Shown here piece by piece: positions 24,570 through 34,514 of a DNA stretch of 64,000 nucleotides. The stretch comes from Cochliopodium minus (lineage: Eukaryota > Discosea > Himatismenida > Cochliopodiidae): assembly GCA_024220525.1 (NCBI GenBank), contig JAMYWO010000035.1, forward strand, positions 1-64,000, in the 5' to 3' direction. The position numbers and the translations under genes are program-made. The stretch's first letter is position 1. Every line of letters begins with the position of its first letter. The notes beneath the pieces were generated by a model. That model did no database searches. It had not been told where the DNA came from and was given only the letters and a program-made list of their open reading frames with translations.

Positions 24570-25040
24570 ATGAGTTTGAGTGAAAGATTTGAAAATATAA
24601 AGAAAACTAAACCAAATGTTGAAGGTGGACGTAATAAAAGAAGAGATATCCAATTCGAAGATACAAAATCAAGAAGAAATGATAGAGTAGAGGTAAAAAG
24701 AGGAAAATTCAATAAAAATCGTAATGAAGGAGGTGCAAAAAACAAAGTAGGAAAGAGAGGAGGTAACAACAAAACTGGAGGTAGAAATGATAGAAATGGA
24801 TCAAAAGGAGGTAAAAATGGAGGAAAAAGATTGAGAAATGGAGGAAACAAAAATGGAGGAGGGAAAAGAGGAGGAAATAAGCAATTATCTTCTGAACAAT
24901 TGGACAAAGAACTCGATACTTATTTGATGAAAGATAAAGATGCTGCAACCATTAGACTCAATGAAGATTTGGACGATTATTTCAAAAATAAAGATAGCAA
25001 GAAAGTCACAACTACTGATGACAATGAAAATTCCAAATGA
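24570..25040 (+). CDS. CHTOP-like (FoP duplication) RNA-binding protein
   Basis: Single-exon gene of 156 residues. The N-terminus is MSLSERFENIKKTK, a short helix like the UAP56-binding motif of mRNA export adaptors. The middle is Gly/Arg/Lys/Asn-rich (RGG-like). The C-terminus has the FoP signature twice, SSEQLDKELDTYLMKDKD and LNEDLDDYFKNKD, matching the LDxxLDxY motifs of CHTOP and related TREX factors. In animals these bind mRNA and stimulate the export helicase; the same role is inferred. It lies head-to-head with the dynactin p25 gene (273 bp between starts). It is one of few intronless genes here. Confidence 0.65.
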   Translation: MSLSERFENIKKTKPNVEGGRNKRRDIQFEDTKSRRNDRVEVKRGKFNKNRNEGGAKNKVGKRGGNNKTGGRNDRNGSKGGKNGGKRLRNGGNKNGGGKRGGNKQLSSEQLDKELDTYLMKDKDAATIRLNEDLDDYFKNKDSKKVTTTDDNENSK

Positions 25041-25159
25041 AAAAACACAAGATTATTGATCTAACTAAAAAAAAAAATTTTTATTTTCAAACCAAAAAAA
25101 AAAACTTATTTTTCTATTTTTTTTATTATACCTTTTCTAGGAAAGACAACATCACATAA

Positions 25160-26162
25160 TTAAGCTCTCATGTGGAGGCTTCTTTTGTGCAATGCTCTTT
25201 CAGTCAAAAAACGTTTCTAAAGAATTTGGATCACAAAAAGAAAAGAAAAATGTTCTTTTTTTTTTCAAAAACAAAAGATAACACTTTAAATAAAGTTTTG
25301 AAAAGAAAATATTTTAAAAAATGATTTTTATTTATTCAATAATAAAACATGAGGTTTGAATTTTATTAAAAATATAGTTTTAGAATTAACAGCATGAGCA
25401 ACAACTTTGATAGGAGGCTACATTTGGTACAAAAAAAAGAGTGAGAAAAAAAGTAACTTTTGACATTAAAAAAATTTTACAAAGTTTGCTGAATCCAGTA
25501 TTCCATGAATAATTCCGGCAATGAATGATCCACAATCCAAATTTGAAAGTTCCCTTGGAGTAGAAATAAATTTGTTTACCAAAGGTTCAGATTCATGGAT
25601 CATAACTAAAAACAAAAATTAAATTGATGAAATTTAAAGAGATTAACTATTTATCTTTGGTACATTCATCATTATTTTGTGTGCTTTTTTCGAGTGATTG
25701 TGCAGGTCTCCCAAACAAAATAGTCCATGCTTTATTGTGAATAAAATGGAGGATATTTATCAATTTTTTTTCTCTATTTAAAGTATTTTCGCGAAAACAA
25801 ATCAATTCCAACATCCTTGAACCCACATTGTATCCCAATTCACTCAATCTTTTTAATTGATTAATTTTGTTCAATTTTTACTTTATATGTTTTATTTATT
25901 ATTCAATGCGCAACCGGTTTCCAAAAAAAAAGTATATTTGAATCTTTATTGTGGAATATTTTACCTTTTTTCAAGTTCAGGAAGTGTTGCAGCTCTTTTT
26001 TTAGAATATTGTACAATTTCAGAAAATATAAATGAAAATACACTCAAAGAGACCATCGGCAATTCTTTTGAATTGTTTATTTTTTGATTGTAAATATCTT
26101 TTGAACTTATTTCTGCATTAATTTGTTTTATTTGATCAAATAAAATTGTTTATTTACCTCAT
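25160..26162 (-). CDS. TRAPP complex subunit 5 (Trs31/TRAPPC5)
   Basis: Core TRAPP subunit; TRAPP is the Rab1/Ypt1 GEF and tether for ER-Golgi traffic. The first exon is only 5 nt (ATGAG, 26162-26158). Splicing then gives SSKDIYNQKINNSKELPMVS, LSVFSFIFSEIVQYSKKRAA, RLSELGYNVGSRMLELICFR, LHFIHNKAWTILFGRPAQSL, DEFMIHESEPLVNKFISTPR, FIAGIIHGILDSANFP, KVVAHAVNSKTIFLIKF. A final small exon (about 25218-25160) supplies KRFLTERALHKRSLHMRA, matching the family C-terminus. The order matches the family from end to end. The last two exons are easy to miss: the frame also stops early at 25328 if the GTTTTA donor is not used. Confidence 0.85.
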
Positions 26163-26469
26163 TCTGGTTTATCCTCAAAAAAGTTATTTTTCAATTTTTT
26201 TTTGATCATATATCAATAAATTATTTCAAATTTGATGTATTTTTTTGGGAGAAGAGATGGATATCAATTGATAATAAAAGCAAAAAGCAATTTTGAACAA
26301 ATTTTTTTAATTGGGGTGTATATATTTCACCAAAAAAAAAATAAAACGGTTAATTTCCCTTTTTTTTATCAAAAAGAAGAAAGAGGAAATTAAGAAGTTA
26401 GAAAGAGAGGAAGTATTAAAATTTTTTTTTTTTGTTTTGAAGGAAGAATTTTATTTAAAGAAGTACAAA

Positions 26470-27111
26470 TTAATTGATATAATCATCAAACTCACTGTTT
26501 TTCATTTGGCGAGAAAGAAAATCTTCAGTATATTGAGAAAAGGTTTGATATTGTTGGTCAAGTCTTTCAAGAAGAACTTGAGTAAATTCATTAATCAATT
26601 TATTTTCTCTTTCTTCAACTATCTTCTTGACATCATTTGCAGAGAAAAGTTGCTCGGATAAAAGTTTTTCATTTTCGTTATTGGTGTTATTATTATCAAT
26701 TCTTTGATGTTTATTTTGTTGAATTATATTATTATTATTATTGGGAATATTATTTTGAAAAGGTGCAAAATTATTGTTGTTGTTTTCAATAATATGGTTG
26801 TTGAAAGGGGAAATATTATTGTTATTAATGTTGAAAGGAGAATTGTTGGTATTGTTACTATTTTTTTGTTGCATTTCTCTTCTTCTTTTCAATCTTTTTA
26901 CTAAAGTGGTATCAATCTCGAAAGGTTCTTTAATTTTGAAGGGAGTATCTTGTTGAAATCTATGTTTTATTTCAATCAATTTTTCTTGGGTTCTTACTTT
27001 TTTGGTACTATTCATTTTTGATGGGGAATAATAATGGGATTGAGGCATTGAACTGAAACTTTCATCCTCCATTCTCTCAAAATTTCTTTTTGGTGATATA
27101 GTAGATAGCAT
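26470..27111 (-). CDS. Akirin-like nuclear protein
   Basis: Single exon, 213 residues. The C-terminal third matches akirin: LFSANDVKKIVEERENKL then EFTQVLLERLDQQYQTFSQY and DFLSRQMKNSEFDDYIN, equivalent to the family helix ending in LAEQYDxFVKF and a short xxSYVS-type end. The N-terminus has Ser-Pro sites (TISPKR, YYSPSKM) and a basic cluster (VKRLKRRREMQQK) that may be a nuclear signal, followed by an Asn-rich insert. In animals akirins bridge transcription factors and chromatin remodellers and help nuclear import of proteasomes. The role here is inferred from the domain. Confidence 0.65.
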   Translation of the reverse strand: MLSTISPKRNFERMEDESFSSMPQSHYYSPSKMNSTKKVRTQEKLIEIKHRFQQDTPFKIKEPFEIDTTLVKRLKRRREMQQKNSNNTNNSPFNINNNNISPFNNHIIENNNNNFAPFQNNIPNNNNNIIQQNKHQRIDNNNTNNENEKLLSEQLFSANDVKKIVEERENKLINEFTQVLLERLDQQYQTFSQYTEDFLSRQMKNSEFDDYIN

Positions 27112-27545
27112 ATTACTTATTATTTGTTTATTTTTCCTTACAATTTTTTTTTTTTATAATTTTTTTTTTCTTTTTTTTTTATTTCTAACAATAAATAAAT
27201 TAATTTATCATTTTTCTTCAATAAAAAAAAAGCAAAATTATCAATAGAAATTACAACAAATAATACCTTGTCCTTTTCAAACATTTGAAGAAAGAAAATG
27301 GAAAAATCAAATTTTTCAATAAAAAAGAAAATTTATGAAACAATTATATGAATATTTTTGATCAAAAAAAAAAATTTTTTTTTTTTATTGGAATTTATTA
27401 ACAAAAGATTTGGTTTAAAAACTCTTATTTTTTTTTTAATACAATTTGATCTCAATTTATAAAACCTTTTGAAAGTATTTTTGTTTTTTTTTTTGAAAGG
27501 AAGGATTATATAAAGAACATCGAGTGCACATCCTCAATGTTCCAT
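27112..27545. other. Gene-free interval between akirin and MAF1
   Basis: AT-rich sequence upstream of akirin and downstream of MAF1 (both on the minus strand). No open frame, tRNA fold or repeat of note is visible; it presumably holds the akirin promoter. Confidence 0.5.
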
Positions 27546-28666
27546 TCAAATATCAAATTCGAATTGCTGTTGATCATCATTTGAATCATTCATTCCGTCA
27601 CTTGAATCGCTTTGAAAAATAAAAAAAAAAAATTAAAAAAAAAGAAAAAAGAAAAGAAATTGTTACGAATCAACTTCTGCCTTGCTATGGAAGAAAAGAA
27701 CTTTCTTTTCTTTGTCATTGTAAAAGAAATAATTAAATCCCCATCTAATTAGAAAGGAAATTTGTTTATCAAAAATTAAGGGGTTATCAAAAAGGTTTGA
27801 GATTATTATTCTTTAATTTTTGGTGATTAAAAGATTATTTAAAATAATCCATTCTTGATCAAAAATTTTTATGCTTTTAATTTATAATAATTTAAAATAA
27901 ATGTTTCTTTTTATATTTATAAATAATTAAGAATATTAAAGGATAATTATATTTTTAGAGAAGATTTTACAAGCAAGACTGCGCAAGGGGATCATCATCA
28001 CTATATTCACCTGGAATGTAAGAATAGATCGTTGAATGGGGAATATCTATCACCTTATTGATTTCGGACCACATCTTATTTCTTATTTCGGAATAGTCCT
28101 TTATACTATTTTTTAAAAAGAGGCAAATTTGTTAAATTTTTTTTTTTGAAGTGGGGGGTTTATTTTATGAATTTGGTGAATTATTTTTTTATATACTCTA
28201 ACAAATAAATAATTTTTTTTTATATACCTTCCCATGAATTCAGTATCAATTAAATTTACAGCATTACTGTAATTTTCAATCTTTTTGAAAGAGGTGTCTT
28301 TCATTTTGCTAAAGTTAAAATCCGAATAAACAGAACTCAAAGTAGCAATGAGGTAAATAAAAATATTTCTATTCTTTTTATTTGTCAAAGATCCGAAAGG
28401 TGCTGATGGGGAAGTGCCATTGGGAGAAAAATTAATTCTGTTTGGCAATTCTTTATCCAAAGAATTATAAAGATCCTTGTCTGAAGAACAAGCTTTACAA
28501 CTATAACATTCTATAATACTATCTATTTTGAGGTCTCCTTGTACCCCACTCAACATTGAAACCAACATACTTTATTTAAGAATGGTGAAAAAAAAAAAAT
28601 TTTTAGATGCAAAAATTTTCTATCTTCTTATATTTACCTTAATTCTGATATCTCCAAAAATTTCAT
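27546..28666 (-). CDS. MAF1: MAF1, repressor of RNA polymerase III
   Basis: Starts MKFLEISEL at 28666, with a 29-nt first coding exon. The next exon gives SMLVSMLSGVQGDLKID and the invariant IIECYSCKACSSDKDLY (A box). Then NIFIYLIATLSSVYSDFNFS; then KMWSEINKVIDIPHSTIYSY, ending in YIPGEYSDDDPLAQ; then LWGFNYFFYNDKEKKVLFFH (C box). The acidic end is SDSSDGMNDSNDDQQQFEFD. All three conserved boxes are present in order. MAF1 shuts down tRNA and 5S transcription under stress, and in other eukaryotes is controlled by TORC1 phosphorylation of its Ser-rich linker. Here the linker contains NFSPNGTSPSAPFGS. Confidence 0.9.
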
Positions 28667-28995
28667 TTTCGTACTCTATTTTTTTTTAAATTTTTGTTTG
28701 AAGCGATTGACTCTAATTTTTATTTATTTTAAATTTTTTTGGTTTGACAAGATGAGTAATTTAATCCAAAAATTTGATCAAATTATCTTTTTAATTTGAA
28801 AAAAGAAAAGGATGTATGTTATGTTATGTTGGGGATGGTATTTCTTGAAATTGAATTCAATATTGAATATTTTTTAGCAAAACACAACATATTTGGGTTT
28901 CTTTATCCAAATATCTATTGAAATTTGTAAATATTTCATTAATTTGGTCAAAAATAATTTAATTTTTCTTTGATAATTTTTGAAATAAATAGAAA
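28667..28995. other. Gene-free interval upstream of MAF1
   Basis: AT-rich sequence between the MAF1 start and the end of the PDXDC1-like gene, both on the minus strand. Nothing specific is visible. Confidence 0.5.
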
Positions 28996-31900
28996 TTATT
29001 TATCATTTTCTCCTTCATAAGAAATTTCTTCAATGATAATATCTTGGATGTCAATCTTTTCTTGATCATTCAGGTTTTCTGTTGGATAATGATTGTTTTC
29101 ATCTTTTTTCTCATCACTTGTGTTGTTTGGTGTGATTGGCTTTTCGAGAGTGTGAGGAGTATCATGAGTTTCATTTGTATGGGTATGGGAGGTATTTTCT
29201 TCAAGAGGAGGAGTGTTATTTAGAGTGTGAGGGTTGGTTGTGGTGCCTTGATTAATATCTTGTTTGATGTCTTGTTTGATATCTTGTTTAGTGTCTTGTT
29301 TGGTGTCTTGGGAGGAAGGTTTGGTTTTGGAGGGGGTGTTGACAACTACTTTAGAAGTTTCCAATTTAGATCCTCCAAGATCAAATGAACGCCCCACTAC
29401 TTCTTTTTTCTGAGCAGGAGACCACCTTTTAAATTAAAAATAAATAAAAATATAAAAATATGTAAAAAAATTAATTAAAATGTGTATAAAAATAAATTGA
29501 ATTTATATTTAAAAATTCTTTTTAAAGGATAAACAAAAATTTTTAAAGTAAAAAATACCAATTCCAAACACTACCGATGATGGGAACAGAACGAATGATG
29601 CCAGATTCATTGGCATAAGAATCTTCTTTGATTTGTTTTTGAGCTTGTTTGATACCTTGTTCTATGATTTGAGAAAGGTTCTCCAAAAGACCTGATTGTT
29701 CCTCTATTTTCTGTCCTTCTTTTTCTATCAAAAGAATCCATTCATCTATTCTCTCCTCATTCACTTCTTTCTCATTTATCACCCATACGCATACCCTTCT
29801 TTCATTTTCATTATTGTTACTGTTACTGTTGTTATTAGAACTTAAAGAAGGGGTAGGTATGTTCAGAGGGGAGGTAGTAGTATTATTACTAGTAGTATTA
29901 CTATTATTAGTATTATTAGTATTANNNNNNNNNNNNNNNNNNNNNNNNNNNNNNNNNNNNNNNNNNNNNNNNNNNNNNNNNNNNNNNNNNNNNNNNNNNN
30001 NNNNNNNNNNNNNNNNNNNNNNNNGAGGAGGAGCAGGAGGAGGGGGAGGAGAGGGAAGAGAGGGTGGAGGTAGAGGTGTAACCAAGAGAGAAAGAAGGGG
30101 AGAGGGAGGAGAGAGAAAGGGAGAGAGAAGAGTTGAGAAGATCAAGTTGATGATCAATTTGAGAAGCAAGGTCTTTTTGATGTTTAAAGTAAGGAGGGAT
30201 GTATCTCACTGCTCCCAATCCCACAAACAATGTATCTGTTTCTACGTGGAAAAGGAAATTACTTTGATCTGCTTTTTGTTGAAAATAAGAACGATATTTC
30301 AAACCACTTATTCTCCCTCTTATCTCTTCTTCCATTCTTCTTACAAATTCTATCATCACTTCTTTATTTATCTTTTCATTTTCTCCCCTTCCTAATGGTT
30401 CAAATACCATCACCATATTTTCTTCCACTCTCTTCATCTTTATTCCTTTTATCATTTTCATTTTTAAAATTTAAAAAATAAATAAATGAATAATAAATGA
30501 ATAATAAATAAATAATAATAAATAAAAGTAATAAATGAATAATAAATGAATAATAAATGAATAATAATAATAAATGAATAATGAATGAAAGTAATAAATG
30601 AATAATAAATGAATAATAATAATAAATGAAAGTAAAATAAATTTTTTTAAATTTATTTTACTCAATTAAGATAATTTTACTCAATAATTGACAAAATTTC
30701 TTCATTGATATTTCACAATGTTTAAAAGATGTGAGTATTATATTTCACAATGTTTAAAAGATGTGAGTAGTTTTATTTTATTTTTTTTTTCAATAAAAAA
30801 AAGGGATTACCAAGAATGCGAGTAGAAGGATCTTTTTCGAGACCTTTAAACAATTGTTGATTTAATTTATTGAGAAAAGGAGTGTCAAGAGAAAGGGAAG
30901 TAGAAGAAGTAGAAGAGGAAGAAGTAGAAGAGGAAGAAGAAAGAGAATGAAAAGATAAAGAATTTAAAGTAAAACGAAAAACAACGTTGAAAGAATGATT
31001 TGAATTATCCAACTCAATGTGTTCTGTTTTATCTAATAAATTTGTTAAAAAATTGCAATTTTCAATCGCTTTTGTTACTCCCTTTTCCAATGTTTCACTT
31101 CCCATCGATTGTAACATGAACCACAATGAAAAAGGAACCCCCTCCCTCTTCTTCTCCCATCTCTCCCTTTCCCTCCCCTCCTTTCCTTCCTCTCCTCCTC
31201 TCATCTTATTCATACTATTGTTGATGAGAGAGATAATGTTGGGAGGGTTGTTATTGTTGGGAGAGTTGGGGGAGGAGGGAGGGTTGCTAGAGTTGGGGGA
31301 AGAAGAGGGGAAGAAAGAGGCGAGGAGGAGATCAGGGGAGGGAGGAAGGGAAGAACCAAAAAAAGAAGATTCAGGGAAAAAAGAAAAGGAGTGAGAGGAG
31401 GATTTAATGTCCTGAATTATTTTTTTCTTTTTGTTTTCTTCGTTTCCAAATAAAATTCCCACACTGTCTCCATGTACGTGCAACCATACTCCATATTCTT
31501 CACAGACCTTCTTAATCTTTTCTGAATCATCTATATGTCCATCTTCTCTTGCCAATGCTTTTTCAATAAAATAAAGATTGAGATTAGTGAATATAAATAA
31601 TATTATTAAATATTTTGTATTTGATATTTTGAATTGTATCTATTTTGAATTTGATTATGTATTTTGAATTAATTGTATATATAATCTATTTACTATTTTG
31701 TATTTGAAGGGAATCTTTTACCAATGACAAGGGTGGGTTCAAATTGATTTTCTTGATTTTCAGAAAGGGAAAGATCTTGTTGAATGATTTGTCTCAAAAC
31801 ATCGTGTTCCATGGTGTGAGATTGACCAAAAGCTTTATTAATTGGAACCACTTTGATGCAAGAGTTTGGTAAGCAAAGTCCTCTTATTACCTCATTTACA

Positions 31901-32744
31901 AGGGAAGGAGATGTTGTATAAATTGCTGGAATTTTCCTTGAAAAAGAATGAAAAATAAATTTTTTTTTGCAGATTATTTGTTAGTTTGAAATTAAAATTT
32001 GAAAAAATTAAATTCCAATTTTGATCTTTTTTTTTTTTGATTGATTATTGAAAGATAATGATATAAATTTTACTTCAAATTGAAGAAACCATTTTCTTTG
32101 AAAGATGGATTCTTTTTTGTGATAGCTCTCAAAATAATGCCTCTTATTGTTGTTTCTTGATCATTAAATTCAATTTTGGTGGTTGTTGGAATGTTCAAGA
32201 GTTGTTGTAACCATGAACTAGTAGAATTCCTGATTATTTCACAAAACAAATTCCAGATCAATTCTCCTTTTTAATAAAAATAACCATATATTTGTCAAAT
32301 TTCAGAAAAAGATTGAATTGAATCAATGTTTTTACCTTCTTGATATTGAGTAAGCAATGATCTATGTAACAATTGTTTCAAAATAATTGTTGAAGAATGA
32401 ACTTTTCTTATTTCACTTTCTTCAATAGGGGATTCAAATATTTCTTTTTTATTGAATATTGGTTTGTTTTTATGTGAGATTGTTTTTTGATCGTTTATTC
32501 CTTGGTAAATTAAATTACGAAGACTACTCACTTCATTCTTTATTTTGGTCAAAGTTTTATTAAAGTTGGATGGTTTTGATTCAACAGTTGAATTGGTGGA
32601 TAAAGGAATAGGGCTTTCTTCTAATTTGATATCTTTCAGATTTTCGAGAAAAACATTAATTTGATTGAGATATTTCTCTTTGTTATCTATTTTCTGAATA
32701 CTTTCATTGTTTGTTTCATTTGAATTTGGGTTGTTGGTATCCAT
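28996..32744 (-). CDS. PDXDC1-like pyridoxal-decarboxylase-fold protein
   Basis: Exons from ATG 32744: about 32744-32336, 32271-32076, 31939-31725, 31560-30811, 30457-29570 (with a 100-N gap) and 29426-28996. Recognised by LVIALAREDGHIDD then KIKKVCEEYGVWLHVHGDS, preceded by NSTSSWLQQLLNIPTTTKIE and FGQSHTMEHDVLRQ. This is the group II PLP-decarboxylase core in the form seen in PDXDC1. The canonical HVDAA that holds the PLP ring aspartate reads HVHGD, so ordinary decarboxylase activity is doubtful. After the core come Ser/Pro/Asn-rich stretches, LEKDPSTRILGIKMKRVEEN, VFEPLGRGEN, QQKADQSNFLFHVETDTLFV, and a Thr/Asn/His-rich tail. Human PDXDC1 is linked to lipid metabolism, but its reaction is not settled. 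Confidence 0.7.
29925..30024. other. 100-N assembly gap inside the PDXDC1-like gene
   Basis: Exactly 100 N, the usual placeholder of unknown length. Both flanks are low-complexity coding sequence (Asn/Thr/Ser codons on one side, Ser/Pro on the other). Confidence 0.95.
30475..30640. repeat. AATAAATGAATA-type tandem repeat in an intron
   Basis: Runs of AATAATAAATGA units within the intron between the RILG exon and the IKMKRVEEN exon of the PDXDC1-like gene. Confidence 0.8.
30708..30769. repeat. Perfect 30-bp tandem duplication, period 32
   Basis: 30708-30737 and 30740-30769 are identical 30-mers beginning ATATTTCACAATG, in the same intron. A recent local duplication; no function is visible. 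Confidence 0.9.
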
Positions 32745-33064
32745 CTTTTCTTTTAATATTTTTTTTGATTATATTGGAGAATATAAGCAATTAAAGTGAA
32801 AAGGTGATTTTTTTTTTATTATTTTTTTGTTTTTTTTTTTTATTGGGCAAAATTTTTATATATTTTTATTTTTTTGAACACGAAATAGATTTTTTTTTTT
32901 TGAAGATAAAAGGGTGTTTAGAATTTGAATCTGTTTATGTATATTGTATATTTTCTTTATTTATTTTAATTATGTGCAAAAAAGAAAGGTTTATTTGGAA
33001 GTTTTCTTTGTTTTTAACAAAAAATTTTTTTGAAAAAATACTTCAAATTGATTAATTTCCTCTT
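32745..33064. other. Gene-free interval upstream of the PDXDC1-like gene
   Basis: T-rich sequence between the PDXDC1-like start and the 3' end of the Rac gene. No supported coding exon. Confidence 0.5.
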
Positions 33065-34157
33065 TTAAAGCAAATTACATAATCCTCCTTTCTTTTCTTT
33101 GAGAGGAGAAGGAGTGCTTTGAGATGAGAGTGCAACACGAACTGCTTGTTCAAAAACATTTTTTAAACCTTCTTGTGTGAAAGAAGAACATTCTACATAC
33201 ATTTTTGCTCCTACTTCTTGAGCAAGTTTCGATCCATCCTTTCATTTGAAATTTAAAAAAAATTATTACATGTCTTTAATTACTTATTGGTATATAAAAG
33301 AGATATAAACTATAGATCAGGGAAAAGAATGTTATTGAATTTGAAATAAGAAATAGAATGTGAAAATTAAAAGAAATAATGTGAATAGGATTACTTCTTT
33401 GGTTAATGGTTCTGACTCTGGTGGTTTTCTTGATGGATCGGTTCTTAAATCAATTTTAGTACCAACGATTATGGTTTGGGCGGAAACACAATGATGTTTT
33501 AATTCAGGGATCCATTGTGTTTTAATGTTTTCATAAGAACTTGGATTCACAACAGAAAAGCAAATCAAAAATACATCGGTATCTGGATAACTTAAAGCTC
33601 TTAATCTTTTATACTATTTTTTTTTTCGAATAGAAAGGTTCCGTTTTAAAATTTTTTTTTTTTAGAAGAAGATAATTTATTCTTTAATTTTTTACTTCTT
33701 CTTGTCCTGCTGTATCCCAAAGATCTATGTTACAAAAATGATATTAAGTTGAGAATGATTTGTTTATTTTTGTCTTATTATCCATACCTACACTATGTGG
33801 TTTTCCATCAACTGTTACAGCAGACATATGATTATCAAAAACTAAAATATAAAAAAGGAATTTCATTTGAGGAGAATTATTCATCAATTCGTATTCTATA
33901 TTACCTGTTGGAACCTTTTTTAGAATATGCAATTTAATTAATCAAATAAAAATTATTTTTTTATAAATATTTTCTTTCTATGTTTGATAAAACTTACATA
34001 ATCAATGGGAAATCTATTCTCAATATAAGATATCAACATTGCAGTCTTCCCAACTAAAATATTTATTTTCATTTAAATATGAGTATATAAATTTTTTTCA
34101 ATGATATAAATTACCTGCACCATCACCAACTACTACGAGTTTGATATTTTGATTCAT
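33065..34157 (-). CDS. Rho-family small GTPase, Rac/Cdc42 type
   Basis: Seven exons, ATG 34157 to TAA 33065. Spliced protein: [20 protein letters not shown] (P-loop), [20 protein letters not shown] (switch I, effector threonine in VPT), [20 protein letters not shown] (switch II), [34 protein letters not shown] (NKxD-equivalent TKID), [20 protein letters not shown], and the C-terminal prenylation box CNLL. The Rho insert helix is present and short ([12 protein letters not shown]). The terminal leucine predicts geranylgeranylation. It is a molecular switch for actin and polarity, and the Rho regulators elsewhere in the window could act on it. The VPT codons sit in a 10-nt exon (33905-33914). 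Confidence 0.92.
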
Positions 34158-34514
34158 TTTTAAAGTTTCCCTTAAATTTTTTTTATAAATATTTTATATT
34201 TCTCACCTTTTAAATTAAAAATACTAAAAATAGAAAAAACAAAAAATTTTTGAATAAGAACTCTCAGTGCAACAATTCTCAAAAACATTTGAATGAAAAA
34301 ACATTTGACAAAAAATTCAAATTTTGAAGATCTTAATTAAGATTCAACGGATATTTTAAAAAAAATAAATAAAAATTAAATTTTCGAAAATAAGATAATG
34401 AATAACAAAAAATAAAGTTTAAAAATCGAAAGAATTTGAAGGATCTGTAGTATCAAGTGATGGAAAATAAAAATTTAAAAATTATCAAATTTTTAATAAA
34501 AGAAATTTAAAGAG
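34158..34514. other. Gene-free interval upstream of the Rac gene
   Basis: AT-rich DNA between the Rac start and the end of the phosphotransferase gene (both minus strand). No exon or RNA gene is recognised. Confidence 0.5.

Noticed and set aside
25328-25350. TRAPPC5 ending at the first stop (25328)
   Set aside because: A donor a few codons earlier and a downstream exon recover the expected family C-terminus.
30475-30769. CRISPR-like array from the regular repeats
   Set aside because: Units are contiguous AT-rich tandem repeats inside a eukaryotic intron, with no unique spacers.
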